The notes under the pieces were generated by a model that had not been told where the DNA came from, did no database searches, and saw nothing but the letters and a program-made list of their open reading frames with translations. A stretch of DNA of 64,000 bases from positions 47,727 to 111,726 of the forward strand of contig NZ_JAJUBC010000019.1 in assembly GCF_028683095.1 (NCBI RefSeq), read 5' to 3'. The position numbers and the translations under genes were made by a program. This document shows, one piece after another, positions 1 to 8,080 of this stretch (the stretch's first letter is position 1; the number at the start of each line of letters is the position of its first letter). This DNA is from Enterovibrio gelatinilyticus (GTDB taxonomy: Bacteria; Pseudomonadota; Gammaproteobacteria; Enterobacterales; Vibrionaceae).

Positions 1-127
1 GCAACATACCCCCAAGCAATGCTTCCCAAGGGATTCCAAATGACATAGATACTCCTGTTATTTCCGTCTTCAAGGCTGAGCGAGTCTCATCAACAGCACT
101 TCCATGGAAACCAATCTTATAGAACAC
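1..127 (-). CDS. Possible 5' end of a reverse-strand gene cut by the window edge
   Basis: An open frame on the minus strand enters the window at base 1. It can be read back to a GTG at 127-125 (TTG at 130-128 just before it), with an in-frame stop about six codons further upstream. The translated piece contains VDETRSALKTEITGV and GIPWEALLGG, which look like real protein sequence, but I do not recognise the family. No clear ribosome binding site precedes the GTG, and an internal ATG (codon at 44-42) is an alternative start. AT-rich DNA at 131-190 would be its promoter region. Only about 42 codons are visible, so both the call and the start are uncertain. Confidence 0.3.
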   Translation of the reverse strand, partial: MFYKIGFHGSAVDETRSALKTEITGVSMSFGIPWEALLGGML

Positions 128-230
128 CAAATTTAAGTCAATGCTAATTTAGTGTTTATTAAATTAATAATATCTAATATATGACAGGGTATGCGATCTC
201 GCCACTCGATTGCGCTGAGATATTGGGCCT

Positions 231-276
231 TGTTAATCGAGTATTTTCAGGTTGGTTGGGGGCTATCGCACATGGA
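231..276 (+). repeat. Dispersed intergenic repeat, copy 1 (divergent)
   Basis: The core ATCGAGTATTTTCAGGTTGG followed by TTGGG matches the better copies at 10121-10165 and 63001-63045, which share GAGCATCT..AG.TTG.TTGGGTATA. Here several positions differ, so this is a decayed copy. It lies between genes, as the others do. It resembles a short repeat I remember as common in intergenic DNA of Vibrionaceae. Function unknown. Confidence 0.5.
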
Positions 277-347
277 AAAGGGCTGAGGGCTGAGGGTTAG
301 CTGACAACGGATAACCATCCACTGACAATAACTATAGGGGCAGAATA

Positions 348-380
348 GAAAATACCACTCTCTAAAGGAGTGGTATTTTC
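348..380. terminator. Perfect 13-bp hairpin, bidirectional terminator candidate
   Basis: GAAAATACCACTC (348-360) pairs perfectly with GAGTGGTATTTTC (368-380) around a 7-nt loop. The AT-rich ends of the stem give a T-rich stretch on either strand. No gene ends immediately upstream on the plus strand, so it may insulate the following gene. Confidence 0.6.
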
Positions 381-466
381 TTGTCAAAGTCCCATTTCCT
401 GACACTTATCCCCGTCAAACATCAGTCATGCTGATGTAAGCCAGAAAGCTTTCTAATGGGGACACT

Positions 467-892
467 ATGAAATACACAATCCTATCTGCATTTTTGCTAG
501 TAACCGCTACTTTATTGCCTTCATCGTTACTTGCAGCCACCCCATCGGCTGCTGATGCGGAGGTTTATTTTGTAACGCCTAAAGATGGTGAAACCGTACC
601 GGAGACATTCAAAGTGGTATTCGGTTTGAAAGGCATGGATGTTTCGCCTGCGGGTAATAATCAGCCCAACTCAGGGCACCATCACTTGTTGATTGATGTC
701 GACTCACTAGCGGATTTCTCGTTGCCTTTGCCAGCGAATGACAATGTTAGGCACTTTGGTGGTGGGCAAACTGAAACCATGATGACCTTGCCAAAAGGCA
801 AGCACACACTGCAATTGTTGCTGGGAGATTACTTACATATTCCCCATCACAAACCCGTGATTTCAGAAAAAATCACCATCACGGTTCAGTGA
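467..892 (+). CDS. Secreted DUF4399-family protein
   Basis: 141 residues with a signal peptide (hydrophobic residues 5-22, cleavage probably after LLA-A near residue 24). It belongs to the DUF4399 family of small periplasmic proteins of unknown function. The mature part has a beta-rich pattern with the family's histidine clusters (GHHHLLID about 70-77 and HIPHHKP near 124-130), which could bind metal, although that is inference. The start ATG has a GGGGAC element 7-8 nt upstream. It is a single gene closed by the hairpin at 904-937, convergent with the end of the exopolysaccharide locus and probably not part of it. Confidence 0.8.
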   Translation: MKYTILSAFLLVTATLLPSSLLAATPSAADAEVYFVTPKDGETVPETFKVVFGLKGMDVSPAGNNQPNSGHHHLLIDVDSLADFSLPLPANDNVRHFGGGQTETMMTLPKGKHTLQLLLGDYLHIPHHKPVISEKITITVQ

Positions 893-903
893 TAGACAAA
901 GAA

Positions 904-937
904 AAACCGCTGCACTCTCAGCAGAGTACAGCGGTTT
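904..937. terminator. Bidirectional terminator between convergent genes
   Basis: AAACCGCTGCACTCT (904-918) pairs with AGAGTACAGCGGTTT (923-937), with one G-T wobble and a 4-nt loop. On the minus strand the stem runs into TTTTTC, so it suits the end of the sypP-Q-R operon. It also lies 11 bases after the DUF4399 stop. Confidence 0.8.
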
Positions 938-953
938 GATAACATGCGAAATG

Positions 954-1020
954 GCGCTCTTATAACAATCGCATTGGTGCTCATAAAGCAATTGTATTGG
1001 TGCTCTTAAAACAAGAGTGG
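954..1020. repeat. Imperfect 23-bp tandem repeat, about 2.9 copies
   Basis: Units at 954-976, 977-999 and 1000-1020 share the pattern GYGCTCWTAWAACAAnnGnATTG. They sit in the 3' untranslated gap between the sypR stop codon and the terminator. No function is evident. Confidence 0.6.
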
Positions 1021-1058
1021 AGCCACATGGCGTTTTGTGGCTCAGTGTTGAAGAGCCG

Positions 1059-1718
1059 CTATTGGCCGCGACCGCAGACCATAACGACAATGGTGCGAAT
1101 CATAATGTGCAGGTCCATTTTCAGCCAGCTTGTTGGTGAGGTTAAAGAAAGCGCATATGAGTGGTCAAACCCCACTTTAGAACGCACATCATCAATGCAG
1201 GTATCATAACCTTGATTGACTTGAGCCAGTCCAGTGATCCCCGGCGTCACGCCATAAGTACGCTCGGCAAAGTATGGGATCGCGTTTTCCAATTTTTGGT
1301 AGAAGCCAGGACGTTCTGGACGAGGGCCAATAATAGACATATCACCGACTAAAACGTTAATAAACTGAGGGATCTCGTCCAAGCGGGTTTTTCTTAGGAA
1401 ACGCCCAACACGGGTCACTCGTGGGTCAGTTTTTGTTGCCCACGTTGCACCTGTTACGCTTTCGGCGTCGGTACGCATAGTGCGAAATTTGATCATCGGG
1501 AACAGCAAGCTTTTATCCGGTAGTGCGCGACCAATTCGCATTTGGCTGAAGAACACGGGTCCACGGCTGTCGAGTTTGATGGCGAGGGCTATCAAAGGGA
1601 ACAGTGGCAGAGTTAGGGCTAAGCCAATCAGAGAAAACAGAATATCAAAACCACGCTTTGCTTTTGCCGTTACTGGGCTGATATCGCTATTTACGTTCAA
1701 GTTCATGCTGATATTCAT
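1059..1718 (-). CDS. sypR: SypR-like undecaprenyl-phosphate sugar-1-phosphate transferase
   Basis: 219 residues, a short-form bacterial sugar transferase (PglC/WcaJ catalytic core without the four N-terminal membrane helices). It is expected to load the first sugar-phosphate onto undecaprenyl phosphate at the inner membrane. Visible features are the KRGFD start of the domain (about 20-25), one membrane helix (about 27-47), the KFRTMRTDAE motif, and the catalytic/phosphate-binding stretch TRLDEIPQFINVLVGDMS followed by IIGPRPE. The ATG overlaps the upstream stop as ATGA, so it is translationally coupled. It is the last gene of the sypP-Q-R operon, the same place as sypR in V. fischeri. The hairpin at 904-937 is the likely terminator. 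Confidence 0.9.
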   Translation of the reverse strand: MNISMNLNVNSDISPVTAKAKRGFDILFSLIGLALTLPLFPLIALAIKLDSRGPVFFSQMRIGRALPDKSLLFPMIKFRTMRTDAESVTGATWATKTDPRVTRVGRFLRKTRLDEIPQFINVLVGDMSIIGPRPERPGFYQKLENAIPYFAERTYGVTPGITGLAQVNQGYDTCIDDVRSKVGFDHSYALSLTSPTSWLKMDLHIMIRTIVVMVCGRGQ

Positions 1719-2953
1719 AGTGATTTATCCTTATTAGAAGTCTTTGAATCCTCAGAAACACGAGTCCATCGTCCTGTCTCTAAACCTGTGATGTAACGCA
1801 ATGTACCAATTAGGTTCGCAGTGTGACCTGTCACTAAGTATTGCAGAGCTTTTGCAATACTGCCTTTGGGTTGATAGCCAGCGACGCGGCATAAGCCAAC
1901 CGCAAGGTAAATGGTTATTTGTCCTGTCATTGCTAGAGCAAAGAAGTTGTTTGATGGTGCGAGCAGTGCGCTACCCAATAAAGCGGTAACCATGAAAAAC
2001 GGCATGAGCACTCGCAGGCCTTTACCTGATGCAAACGTAAAGGCTATGCCGCCACGCAGGGGGTTGAGCAGTGGCAGCAAACGCATCAGTTGTTGGCAGT
2101 TACCCGCGCCGATACGAAGGCGGCGACGAAAATCTTGATGCGCATTTGTTGGCTCAAGTTCGACAGCTTGAATCGTTTCGTTAATATCGGCACGAAAGCC
2201 TTTCTTGACGATTTGCATCGGTAGAACGAAATCATCATTGATGGTGTCGGGAGCTAAAGGCGTGAACAGTTCGCGGCGAATGAAATATAGTGCGCCATGT
2301 GCGCCCAGTGATGAGCCTAATTGCGCTTCATTGCGTTGAATTGTGCTTTGGTAGTCCCAGTATTTTTGTTCGCCATCGGCAGCGTTGATTAAGCAGTAAC
2401 GACTGTTCAGTACGCCAACATTTGCGTCACTAAAGTGATGTGCTGCGATGTAGAAGGCATCGATTGAAACCAGAGCTGAAATGTCACTCAGAGCGACAAT
2501 ATCGCCTTGAATGAGTGGCATGGTGTTATTGATAACAGCCACCTTGCCCGCGTTGTGTTCATATTCAATCACAGTGACGTTAAGATGTTTGCACAGTGCT
2601 TCTTCAGCAGTTTGACGTGCAATGTCAGCGGTCTTGTCTGTGCAGCCGTCACATGCGAGTACCACATGTACTTTATTGCTCGGGTAGTCCAATGCGGCGA
2701 GGTTTCGGATCTTGTCGGCAATCCATTTTTCTTCATTATAAGCGGGCATTAGGACACTGATCGTTGGTAAGTCGATGTCGTTTGCACTGCTGCGATAGCC
2801 GCGAACAGGCGTTGTTTGTGTTGTAGCGCCCTTTTCTGCTGACGTTAAAGGCTTACGCACTAAGATTTTCAGCAGTAGCGGATAACCCACGTGGTGGTAG
2901 ATCACTAAAATGATACTGGCTGTGGTTAGCCAAAAAGTGATTTCATGCGCCAT
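1715..2953 (-). CDS. sypQ: SypQ-like membrane glycosyltransferase, family 2
   Basis: 412 residues. An N-terminal helix (about 7-28) is followed by a GT-A domain (about 63-290) and two or three C-terminal helices (about 305-370). Family-2 signatures are PTISVLMPAYNEE, the nucleotide-sugar acidic site LACDGCTD and ALSDISA, the catalytic-type INDDF, and a QxxRR-like segment (HQDFRRRLRIGAGN), giving the look of PgaC/hyaluronan-synthase-like enzymes. It would act on the cytoplasmic face of the inner membrane to extend the exopolysaccharide unit. It overlaps sypP by 11 bases and sypR by 4. Assignment to sypQ rests on family plus position. Confidence 0.87.
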   Translation of the reverse strand: MAHEITFWLTTASIILVIYHHVGYPLLLKILVRKPLTSAEKGATTQTTPVRGYRSSANDIDLPTISVLMPAYNEEKWIADKIRNLAALDYPSNKVHVVLACDGCTDKTADIARQTAEEALCKHLNVTVIEYEHNAGKVAVINNTMPLIQGDIVALSDISALVSIDAFYIAAHHFSDANVGVLNSRYCLINAADGEQKYWDYQSTIQRNEAQLGSSLGAHGALYFIRRELFTPLAPDTINDDFVLPMQIVKKGFRADINETIQAVELEPTNAHQDFRRRLRIGAGNCQQLMRLLPLLNPLRGGIAFTFASGKGLRVLMPFFMVTALLGSALLAPSNNFFALAMTGQITIYLAVGLCRVAGYQPKGSIAKALQYLVTGHTANLIGTLRYITGLETGRWTRVSEDSKTSNKDKSL

Positions 2954-4025
2954 GACAAAGCCCCTCAGTCAAAGAATCGTAAGCACTTGCCATTGTGCGA
3001 ATATCCGCGTGATTAGTGACAAATGTTCGAGGGTTTGATGACACAGCGTTGTGGAGGCAGTGAGTGATTTTTTCAGCCATGTCGCTTGCATCACCTGCTG
3101 TCATGAGGCATCCCGACTCTGGACATAGTGTTTCGCTTGCGCCGCCGACATTGGTTACTGCCGTAGGGATGCCACATGCTTGTGCTTCCAATGGTGCGAG
3201 AGGGAAACCTTCGTTGAAGGATGGTAGGCAGAACAGGTCGAGTGACTGATAGAACTTCGGCATGTTTTCAACATGACCGAGAAAATGAACGCGGTCGCTG
3301 AGGTTGAGTGTTTTAGCTTTGTCTTTCAACATGACTTCCATCGAACCTGAGCCAGCAATGGCAAGGTGAATGTGGTTAGGTAACTCCGTCATGGCTGAGA
3401 TAAGTACAGCATGGCCTTTGACTTCTTCAAGGCGCCCACTTGCGCCAATGAGCTTGATGGCATTGGGCAGTTTCATCGCAGCGCGGGCTGTTGGTTTGTG
3501 ACCGGGAATATATTTTGACGTATCAACACCATTCTTGATGACGCGCACATCTTGCATGCCTGACAGGGAAGAGAGTGAATGAGCCACGATATCGGCATCT
3601 GCCACGCAAACTGGTGTTCCAAACAAAGACACAATACGATGTAAAACTTGGTGACGTTTGTTGCTGTAGTGCCATGCATCGTGTTCTGTGTGTACATGGG
3701 GGATGCGGTTAAGAAAGGCGGCAAGACCACCATAAAAGTACGGACCAATATGGTGGGTATGAATGAGGTCAGCGTCCAGCGACGATAAAACTCTTTTCAA
3801 CGTCATAATGGTTGAAAGCGAGAGCCCTGGCGCCTTGTTTAAGAACACTAGCTGATCTTTGAACTCTCGAAGTCTTGGCCATGCGGCAATCGCGGTTTCA
3901 GCATCTCCTTCGAGGCTGACAATTTTCATTGCATCACCGTGGTGCGAGAATTTCATCAATTCCAAGGCCATGACTTCGAGTCCGCCTGGTTTGAGATGTT
4001 GCACGACTTGAACAATGGTCTTCAT
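2943..4025 (-). CDS. sypP: SypP-like glycosyltransferase, GT4 type
   Basis: 360 residues, GT-B fold. The N-terminal domain has the KPGGLE acceptor-side loop (about 12-17). The C-terminal domain has GRLEEVKGH and the nucleotide-sugar site SFNEGFPLAPLEAQACGIP, where the EX7E pair is visible. It transfers a sugar to the lipid-linked exopolysaccharide intermediate in the cytoplasm; donor and acceptor cannot be told. It is the first gene of the sypP-Q-R operon, preceded by a sigma-54 promoter (4065-4082) and a perfect SypG-type enhancer (4154-4168), the same place as the sypP promoter in V. fischeri. Confidence 0.88.
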   Translation of the reverse strand: MKTIVQVVQHLKPGGLEVMALELMKFSHHGDAMKIVSLEGDAETAIAAWPRLREFKDQLVFLNKAPGLSLSTIMTLKRVLSSLDADLIHTHHIGPYFYGGLAAFLNRIPHVHTEHDAWHYSNKRHQVLHRIVSLFGTPVCVADADIVAHSLSSLSGMQDVRVIKNGVDTSKYIPGHKPTARAAMKLPNAIKLIGASGRLEEVKGHAVLISAMTELPNHIHLAIAGSGSMEVMLKDKAKTLNLSDRVHFLGHVENMPKFYQSLDLFCLPSFNEGFPLAPLEAQACGIPTAVTNVGGASETLCPESGCLMTAGDASDMAEKITHCLHNAVSSNPRTFVTNHADIRTMASAYDSLTEGLCHGA

Positions 4026-4064
4026 GACAACCTCGTTGAGAATGACTGAGTATTGCTATGAATA

Positions 4065-4082
4065 AAGCAGAAGGCGTGCCAG
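4065..4082 (-). promoter_or_regulatory. Sigma-54 promoter of sypP
   Basis: On the minus strand this reads CTGGCACGCCTTCTGCTT. The invariant GG (complement of 4079-4080) and GC (4067-4068) are exactly 10 nt apart, and the -24 half is the full consensus TGGCACG. Transcription would start near 4055, about 30 nt before the sypP ATG. Confidence 0.85.
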
Positions 4083-4153
4083 TTTTTATGTTTAATCTAA
4101 CGCTTTGTTTTTATATGAAAAAAATAAAATAGGGTATTGTGCCTCTCGTATTC

Positions 4154-4168
4154 TTCTCATAATGAGAG
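4154..4168. promoter_or_regulatory. SypG-type enhancer for sypP
   Basis: TTCTCATAATGAGAG is a palindrome that matches, at every position, the SypG enhancer consensus I recall from V. fischeri (TTCTCANNNTGMDWN). It lies 74 bp upstream of the -24 element of the sypP promoter, the same distance as at sypI. Confidence 0.8.
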
Positions 4169-4180
4169 TCGCTTTGACCG

Positions 4181-4204
4181 TTAACGCGTTAACGCGTTAA
4201 CGCG
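4181..4204. repeat. Three perfect copies of the 8-bp unit TTAACGCG
   Basis: Units at 4181-4188, 4189-4196 and 4197-4204 are identical and partly self-complementary. The array covers the last codons and the stop codon (4191-4189) of the neighbouring glycosidase-like gene. Copy-number change would alter only the extreme C-terminus. Confidence 0.85.
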
Positions 4205-6549
4205 ATAATCTTCTGTCGCCACGTTTCCAGTTGCTTTGAGGGGACAGCCAGCATGGCATTCCATGTGGTTGGGACTTCTCGCTGAAGCTCAGTCAGTAGG
4301 CGTTTTGCATCAGGATTTGACGGCGCTTGGCGCTCTAGCCACAGTATCCAGCGGTAATCAGTAATACCCTGCATGATGTCGTAAAGGGCAATGTTAATGT
4401 CAGGCTCTTCTGGGCAAGGATCGTTGGACGGGTAAAGGAACTGGACATCATATTCGCGTCCATCAGTGGGATCAAAAGGGTCTGCGGTTGGCATTCGACC
4501 GTGCCATTTCAAAAAACCATCAGCGTCTGATTGCCAAAGATAGAAGCCCGCGGCGGCGCGTGGGCTGGGTAAATTGTACAACCAGACTTCACGATCATCT
4601 TCTTGTGTTTTTTGAATCTCGTCTTTGTCGATACCAAAACCGTCGTTGATCAGCACCAGATCGAACATTGATAGGTATTCTCTGTCTTCATCATGATTGA
4701 GGTGTCCGGCCAGTTTGGCTGACGGCGCAAACATGGAAAACTGACGATGCATGTCTTTAAACATATCAAGATTGCCGGGGTTGCTCGGTTCATCGGCAAT
4801 GGACCAGTAGGGGGTGTGTTGAAGTCGACGTTTGTACTGAGACTCAATTTGCGAAATCACGTTGGCAGCACCGCCTGTGCCTAAAGATTGAGTAAGCCGC
4901 TTGGCGGAAGTATACGACATGGTCGCATTGAACCCCATTTCGTTGAGCTTGTTAGATAACGAATCGAATTCAGCCTGCGCCTCTTCATTGCTGGGGGTAG
5001 GGTAAGGCGGAGAAATACCCGTTAAGCCGAGTTTTCTTAGGAAGGTGAGATCACACAGCATGGCTTGTTGACCTAGTGGGGCTATCTCTTTGAACCAACC
5101 AAAATGTACGGGTTGCTCAAGATAGATGCCGACAGGTTTTTCCATATCAGGGAGAGCAACGTTGATAACGTCGATAGAAAACGTCTTATTGAGCGTCTTT
5201 CCTTGCAACATGACCGACAGTTCGCCTTGGTAGATGCCGGGCGGCGTACCTTCAGGGACATCCACACGCACTACCATTTTTCTTGGCATCGCGACGCCAT
5301 GATTTTCTGGCATTAACCCGTGGCGCAAAAAATCATCATTGGCTTCGAGTAAGGTTGAGGACAAATGTGTGCGCGTTAGTTGCCATTGGCTCCAATGCCA
5401 AATAGACGGAATTGCCAAGCCGTTCAACGACGGGTGGCGTAGCATGACCATTGGCGCACCTTTAAGGTTGCCTTGCTCGAAATCAAACTGAACAACGGCA
5501 GAGGTCCCCGGTGCCGCCGAGCTTGTTTGGTTGGCGGTGTTCAGGCGAGGTTGCCCACTCGGCCATTTCTTCCAATTGGCGATAGGCCAATTTTTTTCCC
5601 ACCATGCTTTTCGTTGACGGGTGAGCATGCTCAATATCAAAGGATTACTTTGAGGAACCGCAAGAATGCCGCTCAAAAACTGCGCATCGGTTGAGTCGCC
5701 ACTTAACTTTAAGATAACGGGGCTACCATCGCTGGCAATATTAAAAGTGACGCGGTCACTTTTTCTTTCGCCATAATGATGCCAACTGCTGCTGTTTGGT
5801 GATATCTCGGTATTTTGTCGACCGAGATACACAGAATCAATCCATTCAGTGGGTGATAAACGTTGCGTAAATACTGACGTGCCATTTGCTGAAATGCGTC
5901 GTTCAAGAGGATGAGGCAAGTACTCCCATTCGCCTGCATCGCGAAGCCAAAGGGTGATTTGCCAATTTCCAGCGGGCAAAGGTAAAGCTGCGGTTTCAAT
6001 ACCACGGATACCGTCAACGGTTAAAGCATCAACGGCTTGTGCGCGTGCACCACGATCAATGGCATTCAACCCCCGCCCTGTGAGGAGGCCGGAAGTCATG
6101 GTGAGTGGCTGAAACCCTGGCCAAATGGCGCTACCTTCTGGGCCAAGATCCCACGCATATACGTTTTTACCAAGTGGTTTGGGTGTTTCAACTCGCGCTT
6201 GCGATAACGCAAAGCCGCGGGGGGCGTCACCCGTGAATACAATGATTTGCTCTAAGGCACTGAGGTCAAGTTGTTTACCACTGGGGGTACGAAGGCTTGC
6301 AAATGGGATCTGCAATTCAAATGCGCCTTTTGGGATCACGCGTTCTATGTTGGCGCGATCGGAGTAGCCAGGGTTAATGCTATCGTCAGCACGGACCACC
6401 ACGATGACCTCATCTGAGGAGAGGTTATTACCGGACACCATCAATATGCTGGTTTGCGTGATGTTCGACAAATCCATTTTGTCGAGCCTTAGTTCTGCAA
6501 GCACGGGTGCGCAGAGTATAAGTGTGAGTGAAAGTAGCCAATATCTCAT
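4189..6549 (-). CDS. Secreted GH123-like glycosidase candidate added to the syp locus
   Basis: 786 residues with a signal peptide (1-18, cleavage after VLA), so periplasmic or secreted. The N-terminal half is beta-sandwich-like. The C-terminal part (about 460-770) resembles the GH123/DUF4091 TIM-barrel domain: an Asp-Glu pair at about 586-587 within WSIADEPSNPG fits the catalytic D-E pair of GH123, and the family-typical DIMQGITDYRWILWLE helix follows. GH123 enzymes known to me are beta-N-acetylgalactosaminidases. It starts 37 nt after sypO with a GAGGCGAGA element before the ATG, so it probably shares the sypM-N-O transcript. I know of no counterpart in the V. fischeri syp cluster. A role in trimming or releasing the polysaccharide is inference; family assignment is by motif only. 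Confidence 0.6.
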   Translation of the reverse strand: MRYWLLSLTLILCAPVLAELRLDKMDLSNITQTSILMVSGNNLSSDEVIVVVRADDSINPGYSDRANIERVIPKGAFELQIPFASLRTPSGKQLDLSALEQIIVFTGDAPRGFALSQARVETPKPLGKNVYAWDLGPEGSAIWPGFQPLTMTSGLLTGRGLNAIDRGARAQAVDALTVDGIRGIETAALPLPAGNWQITLWLRDAGEWEYLPHPLERRISANGTSVFTQRLSPTEWIDSVYLGRQNTEISPNSSSWHHYGERKSDRVTFNIASDGSPVILKLSGDSTDAQFLSGILAVPQSNPLILSMLTRQRKAWWEKNWPIANWKKWPSGQPRLNTANQTSSAAPGTSAVVQFDFEQGNLKGAPMVMLRHPSLNGLAIPSIWHWSQWQLTRTHLSSTLLEANDDFLRHGLMPENHGVAMPRKMVVRVDVPEGTPPGIYQGELSVMLQGKTLNKTFSIDVINVALPDMEKPVGIYLEQPVHFGWFKEIAPLGQQAMLCDLTFLRKLGLTGISPPYPTPSNEEAQAEFDSLSNKLNEMGFNATMSYTSAKRLTQSLGTGGAANVISQIESQYKRRLQHTPYWSIADEPSNPGNLDMFKDMHRQFSMFAPSAKLAGHLNHDEDREYLSMFDLVLINDGFGIDKDEIQKTQEDDREVWLYNLPSPRAAAGFYLWQSDADGFLKWHGRMPTADPFDPTDGREYDVQFLYPSNDPCPEEPDINIALYDIMQGITDYRWILWLERQAPSNPDAKRLLTELQREVPTTWNAMLAVPSKQLETWRQKIIALTR

Positions 6550-6586
6550 CGTCTCGCCTCATTCATACTTGTGTGTTTACGTGGAT

Positions 6587-8080
6587 TTAATTGATGTCGA
6601 TGATTTTTCCGCTCGATGGCGGTGTGCCAGTGTTGCTAGCTAACGGAGGAAACTCAGCCGCGATTCTGGGTACACGAGTGAGTACAGGGGTTCCTGTTAT
6701 TGCTTCTAAGGTGGCGACTCGGCGAATGGTGGTATCTGTGAGCTCAAGTATCAACGCCATGCCACATCCCAAGAACACGCCCCCAATAAGGCCTGCAATG
6801 GTAAAGATAATAAGAGGAAGGTTACTGGGTACACCCGGTGAATAGGGGCGGTCGATAATCTTGATACGTTTGTCTTGTTCGAATACGCCAAGTGAGCTGG
6901 TAAGGCGTGCCATTTCATGGCGTTCCAGCAATTCTTGGAATAGCTGTCGCTTCACCTCCAGGTCGCGTTCTAACTTACGGATTTTTTGCTCCTTGCCACC
7001 GGACTGGCTGGTTTTTTCTTCTAAGGTGGCAATCATTGCACGGAGGCTGACCGTCTCTTCATCCAGTGTTTCTACTTTGCTTCGGGCAAGTTGGAGGTTC
7101 TCCAACTGAGAGATCAAAAGGGGTTGGGTCTCTTGGCTAGAATCAATGGTGGTGCTGCTTGCAATGTCCCATAGTTTGTCAGTATCTACAGGTTGTTGTG
7201 TCGAAGAAAGAAGCTGAGTGCGTTGCTCTTCTAGGCGGCGTAAATTTCTCAAAGCACCTTGCACCAAACTGTGTTGGTCGGTATAGCGCGCTTTAAGCAT
7301 GGCGAGTTCACTGCGATGCTTAACGATCTGATCTTCAATTTTGCCGATAACGGGGTTGGTACTCGATAACTGTTCATCAAGACCACCTAGGCTTCTGCGT
7401 GCGCCTGCCATCTCGGCTTGTTTCTCAGATAAGCGTTGTTTGAGTTGCTCTATACGCGCGTAGTTAGCGATTTGAAGCTCTGGTAAGCCATCTGCATGTT
7501 TGCTGCGAAAATCAGAAAGTGCGGCTTCTGCTTTGTCGAGCTCCTCACGACGATAAGTAATGTGTTCGGCAAGGAATTCGCTCGAATCCTTCATGGAAGA
7601 ACGTTCAGGGGCAAGCAATTCTTCAATCACATGGTCACTGACTATCTGCAGGGTTTCTTTCATACCTTTCGGCGTTGATGAGCGGTATTCAATACGGATC
7701 ACATCTTTGCCAATCGTCGACATGGTTAGCCCGTAAGACAATTTCGCGATGGTTTCATCAACCGTAACTGGGTCAGAATCGGCATCGATCATGCCTTGAT
7801 CGAGCGCCACTTTACCGAGTATGTGTCGGCTATGTAGCAGCGTTTGTAGGCCACTAAAACGCTCTTTCATTTGTGATGAAACGGATAAGTCTTCAAGAAA
7901 TGGATTCATTTTTGAGGTTTCTTGGATCAACATGGTTGTATGCGAGTTGTACTTTTTCGGTGTGATCAGCCCAATTGCCGTGCCCATTAACGGAAAAATG
8001 ATGATAGGCATCATGATCACGTAGCGTCGTCTCCACGCACCATCTAATAGAATCAGCAACTTATACGTTAGTGTGTTCAT
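6587..8080 (-). CDS. sypO: SypO-like polysaccharide chain-length determinant (Wzz/PCP family)
   Basis: 497 residues from the ATG at 8080-8078, which overlaps the sypN stop as ATGA; a longer frame to 8125 is unlikely. Membrane helices lie near residues 20-40 and 432-455 and enclose a long, largely coiled-coil periplasmic part (about 150-400). The C-terminus is proline-rich and cytosolic. There is no fused tyrosine kinase domain; the kinase-like partner would be SypD. It sets polymer length and bridges synthesis to the outer-membrane exporter SypC. Middle gene of sypM-N-O-(GH123-like). Confidence 0.87.
   Translation of the reverse strand: MNTLTYKLLILLDGAWRRRYVIMMPIIIFPLMGTAIGLITPKKYNSHTTMLIQETSKMNPFLEDLSVSSQMKERFSGLQTLLHSRHILGKVALDQGMIDADSDPVTVDETIAKLSYGLTMSTIGKDVIRIEYRSSTPKGMKETLQIVSDHVIEELLAPERSSMKDSSEFLAEHITYRREELDKAEAALSDFRSKHADGLPELQIANYARIEQLKQRLSEKQAEMAGARRSLGGLDEQLSSTNPVIGKIEDQIVKHRSELAMLKARYTDQHSLVQGALRNLRRLEEQRTQLLSSTQQPVDTDKLWDIASSTTIDSSQETQPLLISQLENLQLARSKVETLDEETVSLRAMIATLEEKTSQSGGKEQKIRKLERDLEVKRQLFQELLERHEMARLTSSLGVFEQDKRIKIIDRPYSPGVPSNLPLIIFTIAGLIGGVFLGCGMALILELTDTTIRRVATLEAITGTPVLTRVPRIAAEFPPLASNTGTPPSSGKIIDIN

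Larger units (their letters stand above)
128..466. other. Intergenic region before the DUF4399 gene
   Basis: No convincing gene lies in this stretch. It contains an AT-rich block (131-190), one divergent copy of a dispersed repeat (about 231-276) and a hairpin terminator (348-380). The ribosome binding site of the following gene is the GGGGAC near 457-462. Confidence 0.5.

Noticed and set aside
1020..1043. Hairpin GAGCCAC/GTGGCTC as sypR terminator
   Set aside because: The loop is long and no T-run follows; the hairpin at 904-937 is a better candidate.
4181..4204. Phase-variation switch at the glycosidase-like gene
   Set aside because: Adding or removing an 8-bp unit keeps a stop codon at about the same place, so no on/off change is expected.
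6587..8080. Exosortase/PEP-CTERM type exopolysaccharide system
   Set aside because: The chain-length protein resembles that group, but no exosortase or PEP-CTERM protein is present and the gene set fits syp.
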